Position numbers and translations under genes: made by a program
Notes under the pieces: model-generated
What the model was told of the DNA's origin: nothing
What the model saw: the letters and a program-made list of their open reading frames with translations, nothing else
Databases searched by the model: none
Source: DASUTB01 sp036374835
GTDB taxonomy: Bacteria; Actinomycetota; Actinomycetes; Jiangellales; Jiangellaceae
Assembly: GCA_036374835.1 (NCBI GenBank)
Contig: DASUTB010000036.1
Coordinates: forward strand, 1-64,000
DNA length: 64,000 nucleotides
Direction: 5' to 3'
In this document: one piece after another, positions 24,238 through 33,620 of the stretch
Layout of the letters: each line of letters opens with the position of its first letter
Position numbering within the stretch: position 1 is the stretch's first letter

Positions 24238-25347
24238 TCAGCCGCCGGACGGCGCGTGGTCGTTGGTGAACCAACTCGTCGGATCTTGGCCTCCCTCGAC
24301 GAGACCACCATCGGTGAGCGCGTCGTAGGCGTCCTGGACCCGCTCGGGATCGGTGTGCAGCAGCGGCGTGCCTGAGTCGTCGATCCAGGTCTGTGTCGCG
24401 TAGACCTCCAGCGCCGCCCGTGCGGTGTCGTCGTCATGTAGCGCCGGGAAGTCCCAGTCCTCGCTGTCACGGAGGATCTGCAGCGTCTCGTCGAAGTTGT
24501 TCGCCTGGTCGTCGATCACGAACTGGGTGGCGTCGGCTATCGCTGCGAGGAACGCCTCAACGACCTCCGGCTGCGCTTCGAGTTCGTCCTCAGTCGTAAA
24601 GAACCACTGCAGGTCGGGCGTGACCTCGAGGCCGGCTGTGCTGACGATGGCGTCGTCGTTCTGGGTCTCGAGGCCGATTCCCGTGTCGAGACTGACGATG
24701 TAGCCGGCGAGCTCGCCACGCCGGACCAGTTCGAACGTCGCCGCGGTGACCGGGACGGCCTGCCGTTCGACCGAGTCAAGAGCGATGCCGTCATGCTGCA
24801 GCGCCAGATCCATGGACCTCTCGCTGGTCCCCCCGATGGAGCCCATGCCGATGGTCTCGCCCTCCATGTCTGCGGTGCTTTCGACGGGGTTTTCCTCGGA
24901 CGAGGCAATACGCAGATTCGTCTGCCGCGCCATGGTGGCGACGCCGACGATCGGCTGACCCTCCTCAAGGGCAGGCAAGAGGTCGGTGGTGCTGGCCCGG
25001 GTGATGAAACCCGCTCCGCCGACAACCGCCTGGATCGCGGCTGCGGTTCCCTGGACCGGCTCGAGGGTGACGTCGAGGCCGTGCTCCTCGAAGTAGCCGC
25101 CGGAGTACGCCATCATCTCGGGCGTGAAGGTGAACGACTCCAGCGGCAGGAAGGTCACCACGGTGATGGGGGTCAGCTCATCTGAATCGCCGCCTCCCCC
25201 CACTCCCTGTTCGGCCTCGCCGTCGCCCTCCGACTCACCGGAGTCATCCGACGTGCACGCACCCAGTGCGAGCGCGCTGATCGAGATGAGAGCTGCTGAT
25301 ATCTGAGCTATGCGCCGTCCCGGGCGCCGTGTCATTGCGGTGGACAT
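24238..25347 (-). CDS. ABC importer substrate-binding lipoprotein, NMT1/TauA family
   Basis: 369 aa. The signal sequence has a lipobox LALGAC with lipidated C31, followed by an acidic/Gly linker and an NMT1/SsuA-like periplasmic-binding fold (TVVTFLPLESFTFTPEMMAY; EGETIGMGSIGGTSERSMDL). It is anchored to the outer face of the membrane. I chose the ATG at 25347, which has GGAGT upstream; the longer frame is Pro/Arg-rich non-coding. The ligand is probably a small organic acid or aromatic, judged only from catabolic neighbours. Confidence 0.92.
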   Translation of the reverse strand: MSTAMTRRPGRRIAQISAALISISALALGACTSDDSGESEGDGEAEQGVGGGGDSDELTPITVVTFLPLESFTFTPEMMAYSGGYFEEHGLDVTLEPVQGTAAAIQAVVGGAGFITRASTTDLLPALEEGQPIVGVATMARQTNLRIASSEENPVESTADMEGETIGMGSIGGTSERSMDLALQHDGIALDSVERQAVPVTAATFELVRRGELAGYIVSLDTGIGLETQNDDAIVSTAGLEVTPDLQWFFTTEDELEAQPEVVEAFLAAIADATQFVIDDQANNFDETLQILRDSEDWDFPALHDDDTARAALEVYATQTWIDDSGTPLLHTDPERVQDAYDALTDGGLVEGGQDPTSWFTNDHAPSGG

Positions 25348-25591
25348 GTAATCGGACTCCTTCGTCGCGAACTCGCTCGTCGTTGCGGACGGATCACGCA
25401 CTCTTACCGACCGTCGCACGGCCAACAAGGCAGGATTCCGATATGCGGGAGGAGAGCGGCAGGACGGGCCCTTCGGGTCACATTCGGTCGCCGATCTTCC
25501 ATGCCATGGAAATGGTCCGGAGCGGCGAACGGGTGCCGAGTCGATCGGTTCGATCGCGCAAAGGAGGTGTCTTGGAGGTGGCGCCGGCGTG

Positions 25592-26956
25592 CTACTCGTC
25601 GGGTGCCAGGTCCGTGCCGAGGTAGGCGCCATCGGAGGTCAGCCGATGCTGCAGCGTCGCTACGTCGATGCCGCCGGCCGGTACCTTCTCGGACAACGCA
25701 AGGTCCGCGGCGGTGCCGGCGGCCTGCCCCATGGCGAAGCACGGTCCGGTGACCCGGGCGGACGATTGACCCCACTGGGTCATCGACGCGCATCGTCCCA
25801 CCACGTACAGGTTGTCCACGTTCTGCGGGACGATCATCCGGAACGGCAGCTGGTTGAACCCGCGCGAGTCCTCGGCCGCCGGGAAGCGGAACTCGACCGT
25901 TCCGGCCAGATGCGCCTCGACCGGCCAGCCGTTGACGCCGATCGTGTCGGGGAAGTCCACGCAGCGCAGGATGTCCTCTTCGGTGAGCTGGTAGGGGCCG
26001 ACGATGCGCCGGGTCTCCCGGATCCCCACTTGCGGCGCGATGTCGACGATGTAGGAGTCCTCGAACCCTGGGGTGACGGCTTTGATGAAATCGAAGGTCT
26101 GGCGGACCTGTTGCCGGCCCTGGATCTCGCCGTGGGTGAGCTGCCGGACGTCGGTGCCGTCCACCGGGGAGCCGTCGTCGTTGCTGAGTTGAGTGAGGTT
26201 CGAGCGCCATTCGAGCCGGTTGCGCTGCGGCCGGACGATGGGCTTCTTTCGCGGGAAGCGGTGGGTGCCGGCCGCTTCGGCTTCGTCCATGAGCCGCGCG
26301 ACCGTCTTCCATGCCTCGCCGGCCCGTTCCGCGTCCACGCCGTTGATGCGGAACATCAGCGACGGGTAGAGCAGTCGCTCCGAGGTCTCGGTCGGCGCTC
26401 CGGCCCAGTAGGCGAGATCTCCGTCGCCCGATCCGTCGACGAAGATCTGCCCACGAATGGCGCCCCGCCCCGACTTCGACTCCACGATCACGGCATCGAT
26501 TTCGGCGCCGTTCTCGGTGTCCGGCCGGACGGCGAGCCCGACGGCCGTGGTGTGGAACAGGAGTTGCCCGCCGCCGGAAAGCACCAGCTCGTCCGCGGCG
26601 ATCTTGTAAGCGGAGATGTCGAACGCCTGCGCCACGATGCGGTCCTGGACGGACAGGTGCGGGTTGGAAAGGCCGTCGAGGGTTTCCAGCCTGTCGAGCA
26701 GCTCGTCGGTGTAGCCGCGCACGACCCGCCGGTCCTCACCGTGGACCCGGGCATGCAGGCCGCAGAACGTTGACAGCCCGCCCATCGTGCCGGCGCCGCC
26801 GAGGAAGCCGTAGCGTTCGACCAGCAGCGTGGACCGTCCGGCGCGCGAGGCCGCCGTCGCCGCCATGAGTCCGGCCGGGCCTCCACCGACGACCACCACT
26901 TCGTGCTCGCCGATGACCGGTATGTCGCGAGCGGGCTCGTGGACGGTCATGCTCAT
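25592..26956 (-). CDS. FAD-dependent oxidoreductase (FAD_oxidored family)
   Basis: 454 aa. Dinucleotide-binding motif VVVVGGGPAGLMAATAAS (residues ~19-36), the GGAGTMGGLSTFCG segment with a conserved Cys, and FVDGSGDGDLAYWAGA mid-protein are typical of the PF12831 family. Members oxidise diverse small molecules; the substrate is unknown. The ATG overlaps the dehydratase stop by 4 bp (ATGA), so the two are translationally coupled. The 244 bp after its stop hold the binding-protein leader. Confidence 0.88.
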   Translation of the reverse strand: MSMTVHEPARDIPVIGEHEVVVVGGGPAGLMAATAASRAGRSTLLVERYGFLGGAGTMGGLSTFCGLHARVHGEDRRVVRGYTDELLDRLETLDGLSNPHLSVQDRIVAQAFDISAYKIAADELVLSGGGQLLFHTTAVGLAVRPDTENGAEIDAVIVESKSGRGAIRGQIFVDGSGDGDLAYWAGAPTETSERLLYPSLMFRINGVDAERAGEAWKTVARLMDEAEAAGTHRFPRKKPIVRPQRNRLEWRSNLTQLSNDDGSPVDGTDVRQLTHGEIQGRQQVRQTFDFIKAVTPGFEDSYIVDIAPQVGIRETRRIVGPYQLTEEDILRCVDFPDTIGVNGWPVEAHLAGTVEFRFPAAEDSRGFNQLPFRMIVPQNVDNLYVVGRCASMTQWGQSSARVTGPCFAMGQAAGTAADLALSEKVPAGGIDVATLQHRLTSDGAYLGTDLAPDE

Positions 26957-28647
26957 CTAGCGGCTCCGGGGATCAGGTCGGTGCGGGAGCAGAGGGTCGC
27001 GCCGCAGGCCAGCGGCGCGACGGTGGCGCGGTACTGATCGAGATACCCGGTGGTCTCGATCTGCTCCTTCGGTTCATACGGCGGACGCGAAGCCAGTACA
27101 TCCGGGTCGACGAGCAGGTCGATGCGGCCTTCGGTGAGGTCGATCTCGATGAGATCGCCGTCCTCGACGAGCCCGAGGGCACCGCCGGCGGCCGCCTCCG
27201 GTGATACCTCGCCGACGCCGATGCCGTGGTTGGCCAACCCGCTCATCTGCCCGTCGGTGACGACGGCGACCTTCGATGCGAGACCGCGTCCGGCAAGCGC
27301 GAAGATGAATGCCGAGATCATCCCCATCGCCGGGCCGCCCTTGACGCCGATGCCGCGGATGATGGCGACGTCCCCGGCTTGGATCTTGTTCTCGGCAACG
27401 GCGGCCACGCCCTCCTCGCGAGAATGGAAGACCCTGGCGGGGCCCCGGAAACGACGCGGACCCGGATCGGGGATGGGGCGCTTGACGACCGCGCCCTCCT
27501 CGGCGAGCGTGCCGCGCAGCACCACTATCGAAGGGTCGGTCGAGAACGGGTCGTCGAGGCTGCGGATGACACTGCCGTCCCCGCGGCGCGCCGCGGCGGC
27601 GTTCTCCGCGAGGGCGCGACCGTCGACGGTGACCTGGTCGCCGTCGAGCAGTGCGAGGAGTTCGCGCAGCACGGTGGCCGCACCACCGGCGTCTTCGAGA
27701 TCCTCGATGAGGTCGTCGCCGTTGGGCCGGATCGAGCACAGCGTCGGCGTTTGCCGGCCGAGGACCCGGTAGGCCTCCCAGACGTCGATGTCGACGCCGG
27801 ACTCGACGGCGACGGCCTGCAGGTGCTTGACCGTGTTGATCGACCCGCCGACGGCGAGCATGGTGCGTACGGCATTGGTGATCGAGCCGGCGGTGATGAT
27901 GTCGCGCGGGTGCACGTCCCTTTCGATCAGGTCGGCGAGCGCGCGGGCGGAACGGCGCACCCCGTCCCACATCCGGTCGCTGAGCGCGCGGACCGGAGCC
28001 GATCCGGTGACCGCCATACCGAGGGCCTCGGCGGCCATGTGCATGGAGTTCGCGGTGGCCAGGCCTGAACACACTCCCGGGCTGAGGATGGCACCGTCGG
28101 CAAGCTCGGTCAGCGTCTCGTCGGCCCTACCTGTGAGCGCTTGCTGCGCGGCGCGCAGGAACACCTCTTCGACGTCGGCCTCCCCGCCTTCGGAGAGGCC
28201 GCTGCGCTGGTAGCCGCACGGCACGATCACGGTGGGGACGTTCATCCGGCCCGCGGCCATGAGGTGCGCTGGAGTGGTCTTGTCGCAAGAGCTCAGACAG
28301 ATCATGGCGTCGAGCTGCGCACCCTCCACCATGACCTCGACGTCGTTGGTGATCAGGTCGCGGGCGGACAGCACGTACCGACCGCCCCGGCCGGCGTTGG
28401 TGATGAAGTCGGACGGCGCCGCGGTGCGAATCTCGAACGGCAGCAGCCCGAGCTCGCGCAGCTCGTCCTTGAGCACGGTGACGATCTGATCCAGATGTGC
28501 GAAGCATGCCGCGAGGTCGTTCGAGGTGTTGACGATCGCCACCTTGGGACGCTGCTGGTGTGCCGGATCGATCCCCAGAGAGGTCCATTGGGCGCGGCGA
28601 GTGACGCCGTGTGCGCTGTTCGCCGGAAAGTTGCTGCGCAGTCCCAT
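26953..28647 (-). CDS. IlvD/Edd-family Fe-S dehydratase
   Basis: 564 aa. Three conserved cysteines suit an Fe-S cluster: C48 (NDLAACFAHLD), C121 (CLSSCDKTTP) and C193 (SPGVCSGLATANSMHMAAEA). It belongs to the dihydroxy-acid/sugar-acid dehydratase family; the catabolic context (IclR regulator, FAD oxidoreductase, importer) argues for a sugar acid or hydroxy acid rather than branched-chain amino acid synthesis. It is the first gene of the leftward operon, downstream of an AAGGAGG site and a solitary repeat element. Confidence 0.9.
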   Translation of the reverse strand: MGLRSNFPANSAHGVTRRAQWTSLGIDPAHQQRPKVAIVNTSNDLAACFAHLDQIVTVLKDELRELGLLPFEIRTAAPSDFITNAGRGGRYVLSARDLITNDVEVMVEGAQLDAMICLSSCDKTTPAHLMAAGRMNVPTVIVPCGYQRSGLSEGGEADVEEVFLRAAQQALTGRADETLTELADGAILSPGVCSGLATANSMHMAAEALGMAVTGSAPVRALSDRMWDGVRRSARALADLIERDVHPRDIITAGSITNAVRTMLAVGGSINTVKHLQAVAVESGVDIDVWEAYRVLGRQTPTLCSIRPNGDDLIEDLEDAGGAATVLRELLALLDGDQVTVDGRALAENAAAARRGDGSVIRSLDDPFSTDPSIVVLRGTLAEEGAVVKRPIPDPGPRRFRGPARVFHSREEGVAAVAENKIQAGDVAIIRGIGVKGGPAMGMISAFIFALAGRGLASKVAVVTDGQMSGLANHGIGVGEVSPEAAAGGALGLVEDGDLIEIDLTEGRIDLLVDPDVLASRPPYEPKEQIETTGYLDQYRATVAPLACGATLCSRTDLIPGAAR

Positions 28648-28726
28648 GCATCCTCCTTGACAGCTGCGAACGCTTCCATCATTCGAGGAGCGTGAGCAAG
28701 GGGTCTTTCCGGTTAGCGGGAGCTAT

Positions 28727-28790
28727 GTAACGCTTGGCGACCCGTCGACGGGTGGTTAAGGGTCACGGGGCGGCGTTTACGTGATCATTC
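28727..28790. repeat. Solitary 64-bp relative of the MITE-like arm
   Basis: It aligns end to end and ungapped with the arm at 15503-15566 (about 80% identical by eye), sharing GTAAC at the left and GGCGTTTACGTGATCATTC at the right. It has its own perfect palindrome ACCCGTCGACGGGT (28740-28753). It lies between the IlvD-type dehydratase promoter side and the end of the IclR gene. Confidence 0.8.
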
Positions 28791-28792
28791 TG

Positions 28793-29566
28793 TTAGGCGA
28801 TGCCTTGTTCCCATGCTGTTCGCTGGACCGCTCGGGCGGTATTCCGGATGAGGTGGCCGTATGGGGGAGTGGCCGTTCCTTCGAGGACGACCAGAGATAC
28901 CGCACTTATGGGCTGGCCGGCCCGGTTGAGCACCGGCGCACCGAGGGCGATGTTGGGCGCGGTCTTGATCGAGTTGACGGCGTAGCCGTTCGCCCGAGTT
29001 TGGGCGAGATCGCGCCGGACCGTTTGCGGTTCTGGACCGTTGTGCCGATCGAGGCTCATCTTGGCCAGGTACGCCTCCTGGAGGTTCGTGTCGCTGAACG
29101 CGAGCAGTGCCATACCCACAGCGCAGCTGTGCAACGGGTCGCGCTGCCCGATCCGAGGGCGTTCCCGCCCGGGAGCTCGCGGGCGCAGGCTCTCGACCAC
29201 CGTCACCTTGTCACCCTCCGGAATGCCGAGATGTATCGGCAGGCCGGTGGTGGCGTAGAGATCCTGCATAAACGGCAGCGCGACCCGTTGAATGCCGTAC
29301 GTCTTGGGTGTCAGAAGTCCGAGCTTCCATACGTCGACGCCGATGCACAGCAGATTGTGCTGGTCTCGCTCCAACATGCCGAGCTCGAGAAGCTCGGTGA
29401 CCATACGGTGTGTCGTCGACAGCGGAAGACCCGCGCGACGGCTCAGGTCAGAAAGGCTCAGTCGCTTGTGTTCGTAGTCGAACGACGAGAGCAGGCGGTG
29501 GACCCGTTCCACGGAGGATCGACGGGTTGGTGCCGTATCGGCCGGCCTGACCTGAGTTTCGATCAT
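28793..29566 (-). CDS. IclR-family transcriptional regulator
   Basis: 257 aa. N-terminal winged HTH (LSDLSRRAGLPLSTTHRMVT, residues ~35-55) and C-terminal IclR effector domain (GLPIHLGIPEGDKVTVVESL, LHSCAVGMALLAF, APVLNRAGQPISAVSLVVL). GAAGGAG lies 8 nt before the ATG at 29566, deciding the start. It is transcribed in the same direction as the dehydratase operon and divergently from the acyl-CoA ligase. It probably controls both sets in response to a pathway acid or CoA ester. Confidence 0.92.
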   Translation of the reverse strand: MIETQVRPADTAPTRRSSVERVHRLLSSFDYEHKRLSLSDLSRRAGLPLSTTHRMVTELLELGMLERDQHNLLCIGVDVWKLGLLTPKTYGIQRVALPFMQDLYATTGLPIHLGIPEGDKVTVVESLRPRAPGRERPRIGQRDPLHSCAVGMALLAFSDTNLQEAYLAKMSLDRHNGPEPQTVRRDLAQTRANGYAVNSIKTAPNIALGAPVLNRAGQPISAVSLVVLEGTATPPYGHLIRNTARAVQRTAWEQGIA

Positions 29567-29701
29567 GGCGAAGCTCCTTCGCAACGCGCGGATGCGTCGA
29601 TCGTCGCACTGGTCATGCTCAAACTCAGCCAGGCCTTCCACATATCGGAAGGCGCCCGGCGTGGCTGATGATTGCACAGGACGGAAGAGCCGGCTCCAAC
29701 C

Positions 29702-29733
29702 CGGTTGCCGCCGTACTACCGTTCCGGCAACGG
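29702..29733. promoter_or_regulatory. Inverted repeat between IclR gene and acyl-CoA ligase, candidate operator
   Basis: CGGTTGCCG (29702-29710) and CGGCAACGG (29725-29733) are inverted copies with one mismatch and a 14-bp spacer in the 210-bp divergent region. Location suits IclR autoregulation, but spacing is wider than a classical IclR box. Confidence 0.25.
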
Positions 29734-29776
29734 CCAGATGCTCAAGATGACAAGCTCAGTGGCGAGGGATGACGTA

Positions 29777-31411
29777 GTGGACGTTTCGTTCGGCACTATC
29801 TGGGAAGGCATCGCCGACGCGTTGCCGGAGGCGATCGCCGTCCGTTCACCGGATCTGACCCTCACCTACCGGAAGTTCGACGAGCGGTCAGCCCGGCTGG
29901 CTGCGGCCATGCAGGCGCGCGGAGCCGGACCTTCGTCGACGGTCGCCTGCTACCTGTACAACAGCCCGCAATATCTGGAGACCGTGTTCGCGGCGTTCAA
30001 ACTCGGCGCCGCGCCGGTAAACGCCAACTATCGGTACCGGGGAGCCGAGCTGACCGAGCTGCTCGCCGATGCCGGCGCCGAGGTACTCGTCTACTCCGCG
30101 GCCCTTTGCGATGCGGTCCGGCACGCCGCGGCGAACGTGCCCGGCCTGCGGCTGCTGGTGCAGGTCGGGGCCGGTGAGTTGCCCGATGTGTCGGGCGACT
30201 CCGCGGTGGTGTCGTACGACGAAGTGCAGTCGACCGCTCCGCCGTTGCCGCATGCGGCCAGGCCGGGCACGGATCGGCTCTTCATGTACACCGGCGGGAC
30301 GACCGGCCGCCCCAAAGGGGTGGTCTGGGAGCTCGGCGAGTTGCTGCACGGACTGGCCTTCGCGACCTACGGTGCGCTCGGACGGCCGACGCCCCGGACC
30401 TTGGCCGAGGCCGTCGACACCGCGGCGGCGGTGCACGGCGAAAGCAAGCAACGGGTGTCGCTGCCGGTGGTCCCGTTGATCCACGCCACCGGGCTGTTCA
30501 ACACGTTCGGCACGCTTCTGACCGCCGGCGAGGTGATCTTCACGGGGGCCACCAGCCTGGACCCGGACCGGGTCTGGCAGGCGGTGCGGGACCATCGGGT
30601 GACCAGCCTCTTGATCGCCGGCAACGCGATCGCGCGACCGTTGGTCGATGCACTCGTCGCCGCCGAGCGCGCCGGCCGCCCTTATGATTTGTCGTCGCTG
30701 CGCACGATCATCAGCTCCGGTACGACCTTTACCGACGACCTCAAGGCCGAGCTGCACAGGCGCGGCTCGATGACGATCTACGACGGCCTCGCTGCCAGCG
30801 AAGGTGGACCGTTCGCGTTCGCCGTCACCTCCTCCGAGGAGGACCTGCCCAGCAGGCTGCGGCCGGTGGAGGGGACGCTGGTCATCGACGACGCGGACCA
30901 GCCGCTCGGGCCGGGCAGCGACAGAACAGGGGTACTGGCGTTCAGCGGGGCATTGCCGCTGGGGTATCACAACGATCCGGAACGGACCGCGTCCACGTAC
31001 CGGACCATCCAGGGACGCCGGTCCGTGGTGGTTGGCGACTACGTCCGGTACGAGGCCGACGGCTCCTTGCGCTTTCTCGGCAGGGGCAGCGGAGTGATCA
31101 ACACCGGTGGGGAGAAGGTCTATCCCGGCGAGGTCGAGGAGGCGTTGCTGGCCCACCCGTCGGTCACCGACGCCGGCGTGGTCGGGGAACCCGACCACAC
31201 CTGGGGCGAGCGGGTGGCCGCGGTCGTCGCGCGTGACCCCGACGCCGAGCTCACCGAGCGCGAACTCGTGGACTGGCTCCGCACTCGGCTGGCCGGTTAC
31301 AAGCTGCCGCGCCGGTTGCGGCTGGTGGGCGAGCTGCCACGCACGCCGACCGGAAAGCTGGAGGTCGCCCGGGTGCACGAGCTGCTGCACGACGGCGAAG
31401 CGTCGCAGTGA
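29777..31411 (+). CDS. Acyl-CoA ligase (AMP-forming), paralogue of the 20.9-22.5 kb ligase
   Basis: 544 aa from the GTG at 29777, which has GAGGG 8 nt upstream and aligns with the paralogue N-terminus (TIWEGIADALPEAIAVRSPD). P-loop YTGGTTGRPKGVVWE, hinge GDYVRYEADGSLRFLGRG, and terminal PTGKLEVARVH with the catalytic Lys. ATG codons at 29738 and 29747 are alternative starts without a clear binding site. With the following alcohol dehydrogenase it forms the rightward arm of the IclR-controlled cluster: oxidation of an alcohol and CoA activation of an acid, substrates unknown. Confidence 0.88.
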   Translation: MDVSFGTIWEGIADALPEAIAVRSPDLTLTYRKFDERSARLAAAMQARGAGPSSTVACYLYNSPQYLETVFAAFKLGAAPVNANYRYRGAELTELLADAGAEVLVYSAALCDAVRHAAANVPGLRLLVQVGAGELPDVSGDSAVVSYDEVQSTAPPLPHAARPGTDRLFMYTGGTTGRPKGVVWELGELLHGLAFATYGALGRPTPRTLAEAVDTAAAVHGESKQRVSLPVVPLIHATGLFNTFGTLLTAGEVIFTGATSLDPDRVWQAVRDHRVTSLLIAGNAIARPLVDALVAAERAGRPYDLSSLRTIISSGTTFTDDLKAELHRRGSMTIYDGLAASEGGPFAFAVTSSEEDLPSRLRPVEGTLVIDDADQPLGPGSDRTGVLAFSGALPLGYHNDPERTASTYRTIQGRRSVVVGDYVRYEADGSLRFLGRGSGVINTGGEKVYPGEVEEALLAHPSVTDAGVVGEPDHTWGERVAAVVARDPDAELTERELVDWLRTRLAGYKLPRRLRLVGELPRTPTGKLEVARVHELLHDGEASQ

Positions 31412-31465
31412 CCGAAGTAGTCCACCGACTTGGGCCTGTCATCAACCAGTAGAGGAGTACACGAG

Positions 31466-32500
31466 ATGAAAGCCGTCCGGCTGCACGCCTTCAACGAGCT
31501 ACCCAAGGTCGAGGAGGTCCCGGAGCCCGAGATCACCGGACCGTTCGACGTGATCGTGCGCATCGGTGGCGCCGGGCTCTGCCGCACCGACGTGCATTTC
31601 ATGCAGATGGACATGGGCGACCGGTCCCACCTACTGCCCATGACGCTCGGGCACGAGAACGCCGGGTGGGTGCAGGAAGTCGGCTCCGCGGTCACCAATG
31701 TGGCGCCTGGCGACGCCGTGATCTGCCATCCGATCGTCCCCTGCAGCTTCTGCCGCGCGTGCCGCGACGGCGACGACGCGCATTGCACCGCTCGTCGCTC
31801 CACCGGCCTGGACCACGACGGCGGCTTCGCCGAACTGCTCAAGACCTACGCCCGGTCCGTGATCAAACTGCCGGACGGGGTGGAGCCGGCGGAGGTGGCC
31901 GGGCACGCCGACGGCGGCCTGACCGCGTACCACGCGGCCAAGAAGGCGAACACCATGGGCCTGCTCTACCCGGGCAGCCGCACTGTCGTGATCGGAGTAG
32001 GCGGGCTCGGGCACGTCGGCATCCAGGTGCTGAAGGCGATCAGCGCCACCGAGGTGATCGCGATCGACGTCGCGGACGAGGCACTGGAGCTGGCCAAGGA
32101 GTGCGGCGCGGACCACGTCGTACGTGCCGATGACCGCCAAGTCGACACGGTCCTGGAGTTCACCGACGGAGCCGGCGCCCAGGCCGTGCTCGACTACGTG
32201 GGTGACGGCGGCTCGACCGGCGCCGGCTTCAAGATGCTGGGCCGTACCGGCAGCTACTTCGTCGTCGGATACGGCGAGATGATCAACGTATCCACGATGG
32301 ACGTGATCCGTACCGAGCGCAGTTTCATCGGCAACTTCATCGGGCGTTACAACGACCTCGTTGAGCTGATGGCCCTGGCAAAGCAGGGTAAGGCGACGAT
32401 GCATTCGCAGGTGTACGACCTGGTGGACGGTCCGCAAGCGTTCTCCGACCTCGTCGAAGGGCGCATCCGCGGCCGCGGCATCCTCGTCCCATCAACCTGA
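31466..32500 (+). CDS. Zinc-dependent NAD(P) alcohol dehydrogenase (MDR)
   Basis: 344 aa. Catalytic zinc ligands in GLCRTDVHF and GHENAG; structural zinc Cys in CSFCRACRDGDDAHC; nucleotide site GVGGLGHVGIQVLKA. AGAGGAG precedes the ATG at 31466. It follows the ligase by 54 bp. Unlike the 15.7-kb enzyme it does not show the NDMA-dehydrogenase pattern, so it probably uses free NAD(P). Confidence 0.9.
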   Translation: MKAVRLHAFNELPKVEEVPEPEITGPFDVIVRIGGAGLCRTDVHFMQMDMGDRSHLLPMTLGHENAGWVQEVGSAVTNVAPGDAVICHPIVPCSFCRACRDGDDAHCTARRSTGLDHDGGFAELLKTYARSVIKLPDGVEPAEVAGHADGGLTAYHAAKKANTMGLLYPGSRTVVIGVGGLGHVGIQVLKAISATEVIAIDVADEALELAKECGADHVVRADDRQVDTVLEFTDGAGAQAVLDYVGDGGSTGAGFKMLGRTGSYFVVGYGEMINVSTMDVIRTERSFIGNFIGRYNDLVELMALAKQGKATMHSQVYDLVDGPQAFSDLVEGRIRGRGILVPST

Positions 32501-32516
32501 ACGTCTTACCTGGCCT

Positions 32517-32652
32517 CGGTTCGCCACCTCGATCGCCTGCGTCGTCCTCGATTGGATTCGTCGGCTCCGACTCCTTCGATTCACGCAACATGTCCGGTTC
32601 GTCGGAGTCGCTATCCATCGAGGACGACGAATTCAATCGAAGTGGCGGTTGG
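32517..32652. repeat. Large imperfect hairpin between convergent genes
   Basis: Arm 32517-32571 pairs with arm 32601-32652 with a few gaps: matching blocks include CGCCACYTCGAT, CGTCGTCCTCGA and CTCCGAC. The loop is 29 nt. It fills most of the 172 bp between the alcohol dehydrogenase and the convergent hydrolase. It could be a bidirectional terminator or a decayed palindromic element. Confidence 0.6.
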
Positions 32653-32672
32653 TGCCAAAGACCAGCAGATTC

Positions 32673-33512
32673 TCAGGCCGGCTGCTGCACTGAAACGAAG
32701 AACTCGATGAGTGCATCGGCGAGTGCTTCGGGATGGGTCAGCGGGGCGGCGTGCCCGGTGCCGGAGATCTCCTGCACCCGTGCGTCGGGGACGTGGGCGG
32801 CGACATGCCGCGCGCTGGCGGCGAAGAAGGGCTTGGTGCCCGAGCCGTGCAGCACCAGCACCGGAACTGAGATCGCGCCGAGCACGGCCGGGTCTTCAGC
32901 GGCGGGGCCCTTCTCGTCGGCCATCCATTGCTGGAGGAGGTTGAGCAGATTCGGTACGTAGCGACCGGCGGCCTTGAAATAACCGACGTCGTCGGCCACG
33001 GCGATCTCCTCGTCGTGGAAGGGCCAGCTAGCGAAGGCCCGAGCCGCGGCCGTCAAGTCGCCCTCGGCGGCCAGCTCACCCATGCGGGCGACGGCGTTGC
33101 CCATGACGGTTTGCTCCTGCTCGTCGGCCAGGCTGTTGACCATCCCGGGCTCGAAGGGTGCCACCGCGGTCACCGCCTCGGATTGCGGCGCGGTGCTCAG
33201 TGCCAAGGTGGCGCCGCTGGACCAGCCCACCAGTCCGGTCGGCTCCCCGATGCTGTCCACGTAGTTGACGAAGTCGTCGACCACCCGGCCGGGGCTGAGG
33301 TCGGGGTGATCGCCACTGAGTCCCCGGCCGCGCATGCTCGGCAGATAGCAGGTGAACCGGTCGGTCAGGTGCGGCAGAAGCGCTTGCCAGTCGAGGTCGC
33401 CATCGCCGAGGCCCCCTTGGAGGAACACGATCGGTGGTCCCTGGCCGCGGACAGTCCCACCGATGGTGACACCGTCGGTCGTGGTGATGTAGTGGGTGCG
33501 CTCGTTGCTCAT
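32673..33512 (-). CDS. Alpha/beta hydrolase
   Basis: 279 aa. Nucleophile elbow GWSSG (S98), oxyanion region FLQGGLGDGDLDW, acid in PVLVLHGSGTKPF and a C-terminal His in ISGTGHAAPLTHPEAL. ATG 33512 has GGGAG 9 nt upstream; the ATG at 33521 abuts that site and is unlikely. General esterase/lipase-like fold; specific substrate unknown. It is preceded by a divergent-looking 99-bp gap after the LuxR regulator, which points the same way. Confidence 0.85.
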   Translation of the reverse strand: MSNERTHYITTTDGVTIGGTVRGQGPPIVFLQGGLGDGDLDWQALLPHLTDRFTCYLPSMRGRGLSGDHPDLSPGRVVDDFVNYVDSIGEPTGLVGWSSGATLALSTAPQSEAVTAVAPFEPGMVNSLADEQEQTVMGNAVARMGELAAEGDLTAAARAFASWPFHDEEIAVADDVGYFKAAGRYVPNLLNLLQQWMADEKGPAAEDPAVLGAISVPVLVLHGSGTKPFFAASARHVAAHVPDARVQEISGTGHAAPLTHPEALADALIEFFVSVQQPA

Positions 33513-33620
33513 TGTGCTCATCTCCCTGTGTCTCTTGAACGGGTCATGCCTGCACAGTGACGCGACGGACCCACGAGTTGGTCACCCGACCGGGTATATT
33601 TCGGCGGCCGGGGGGAGTAC

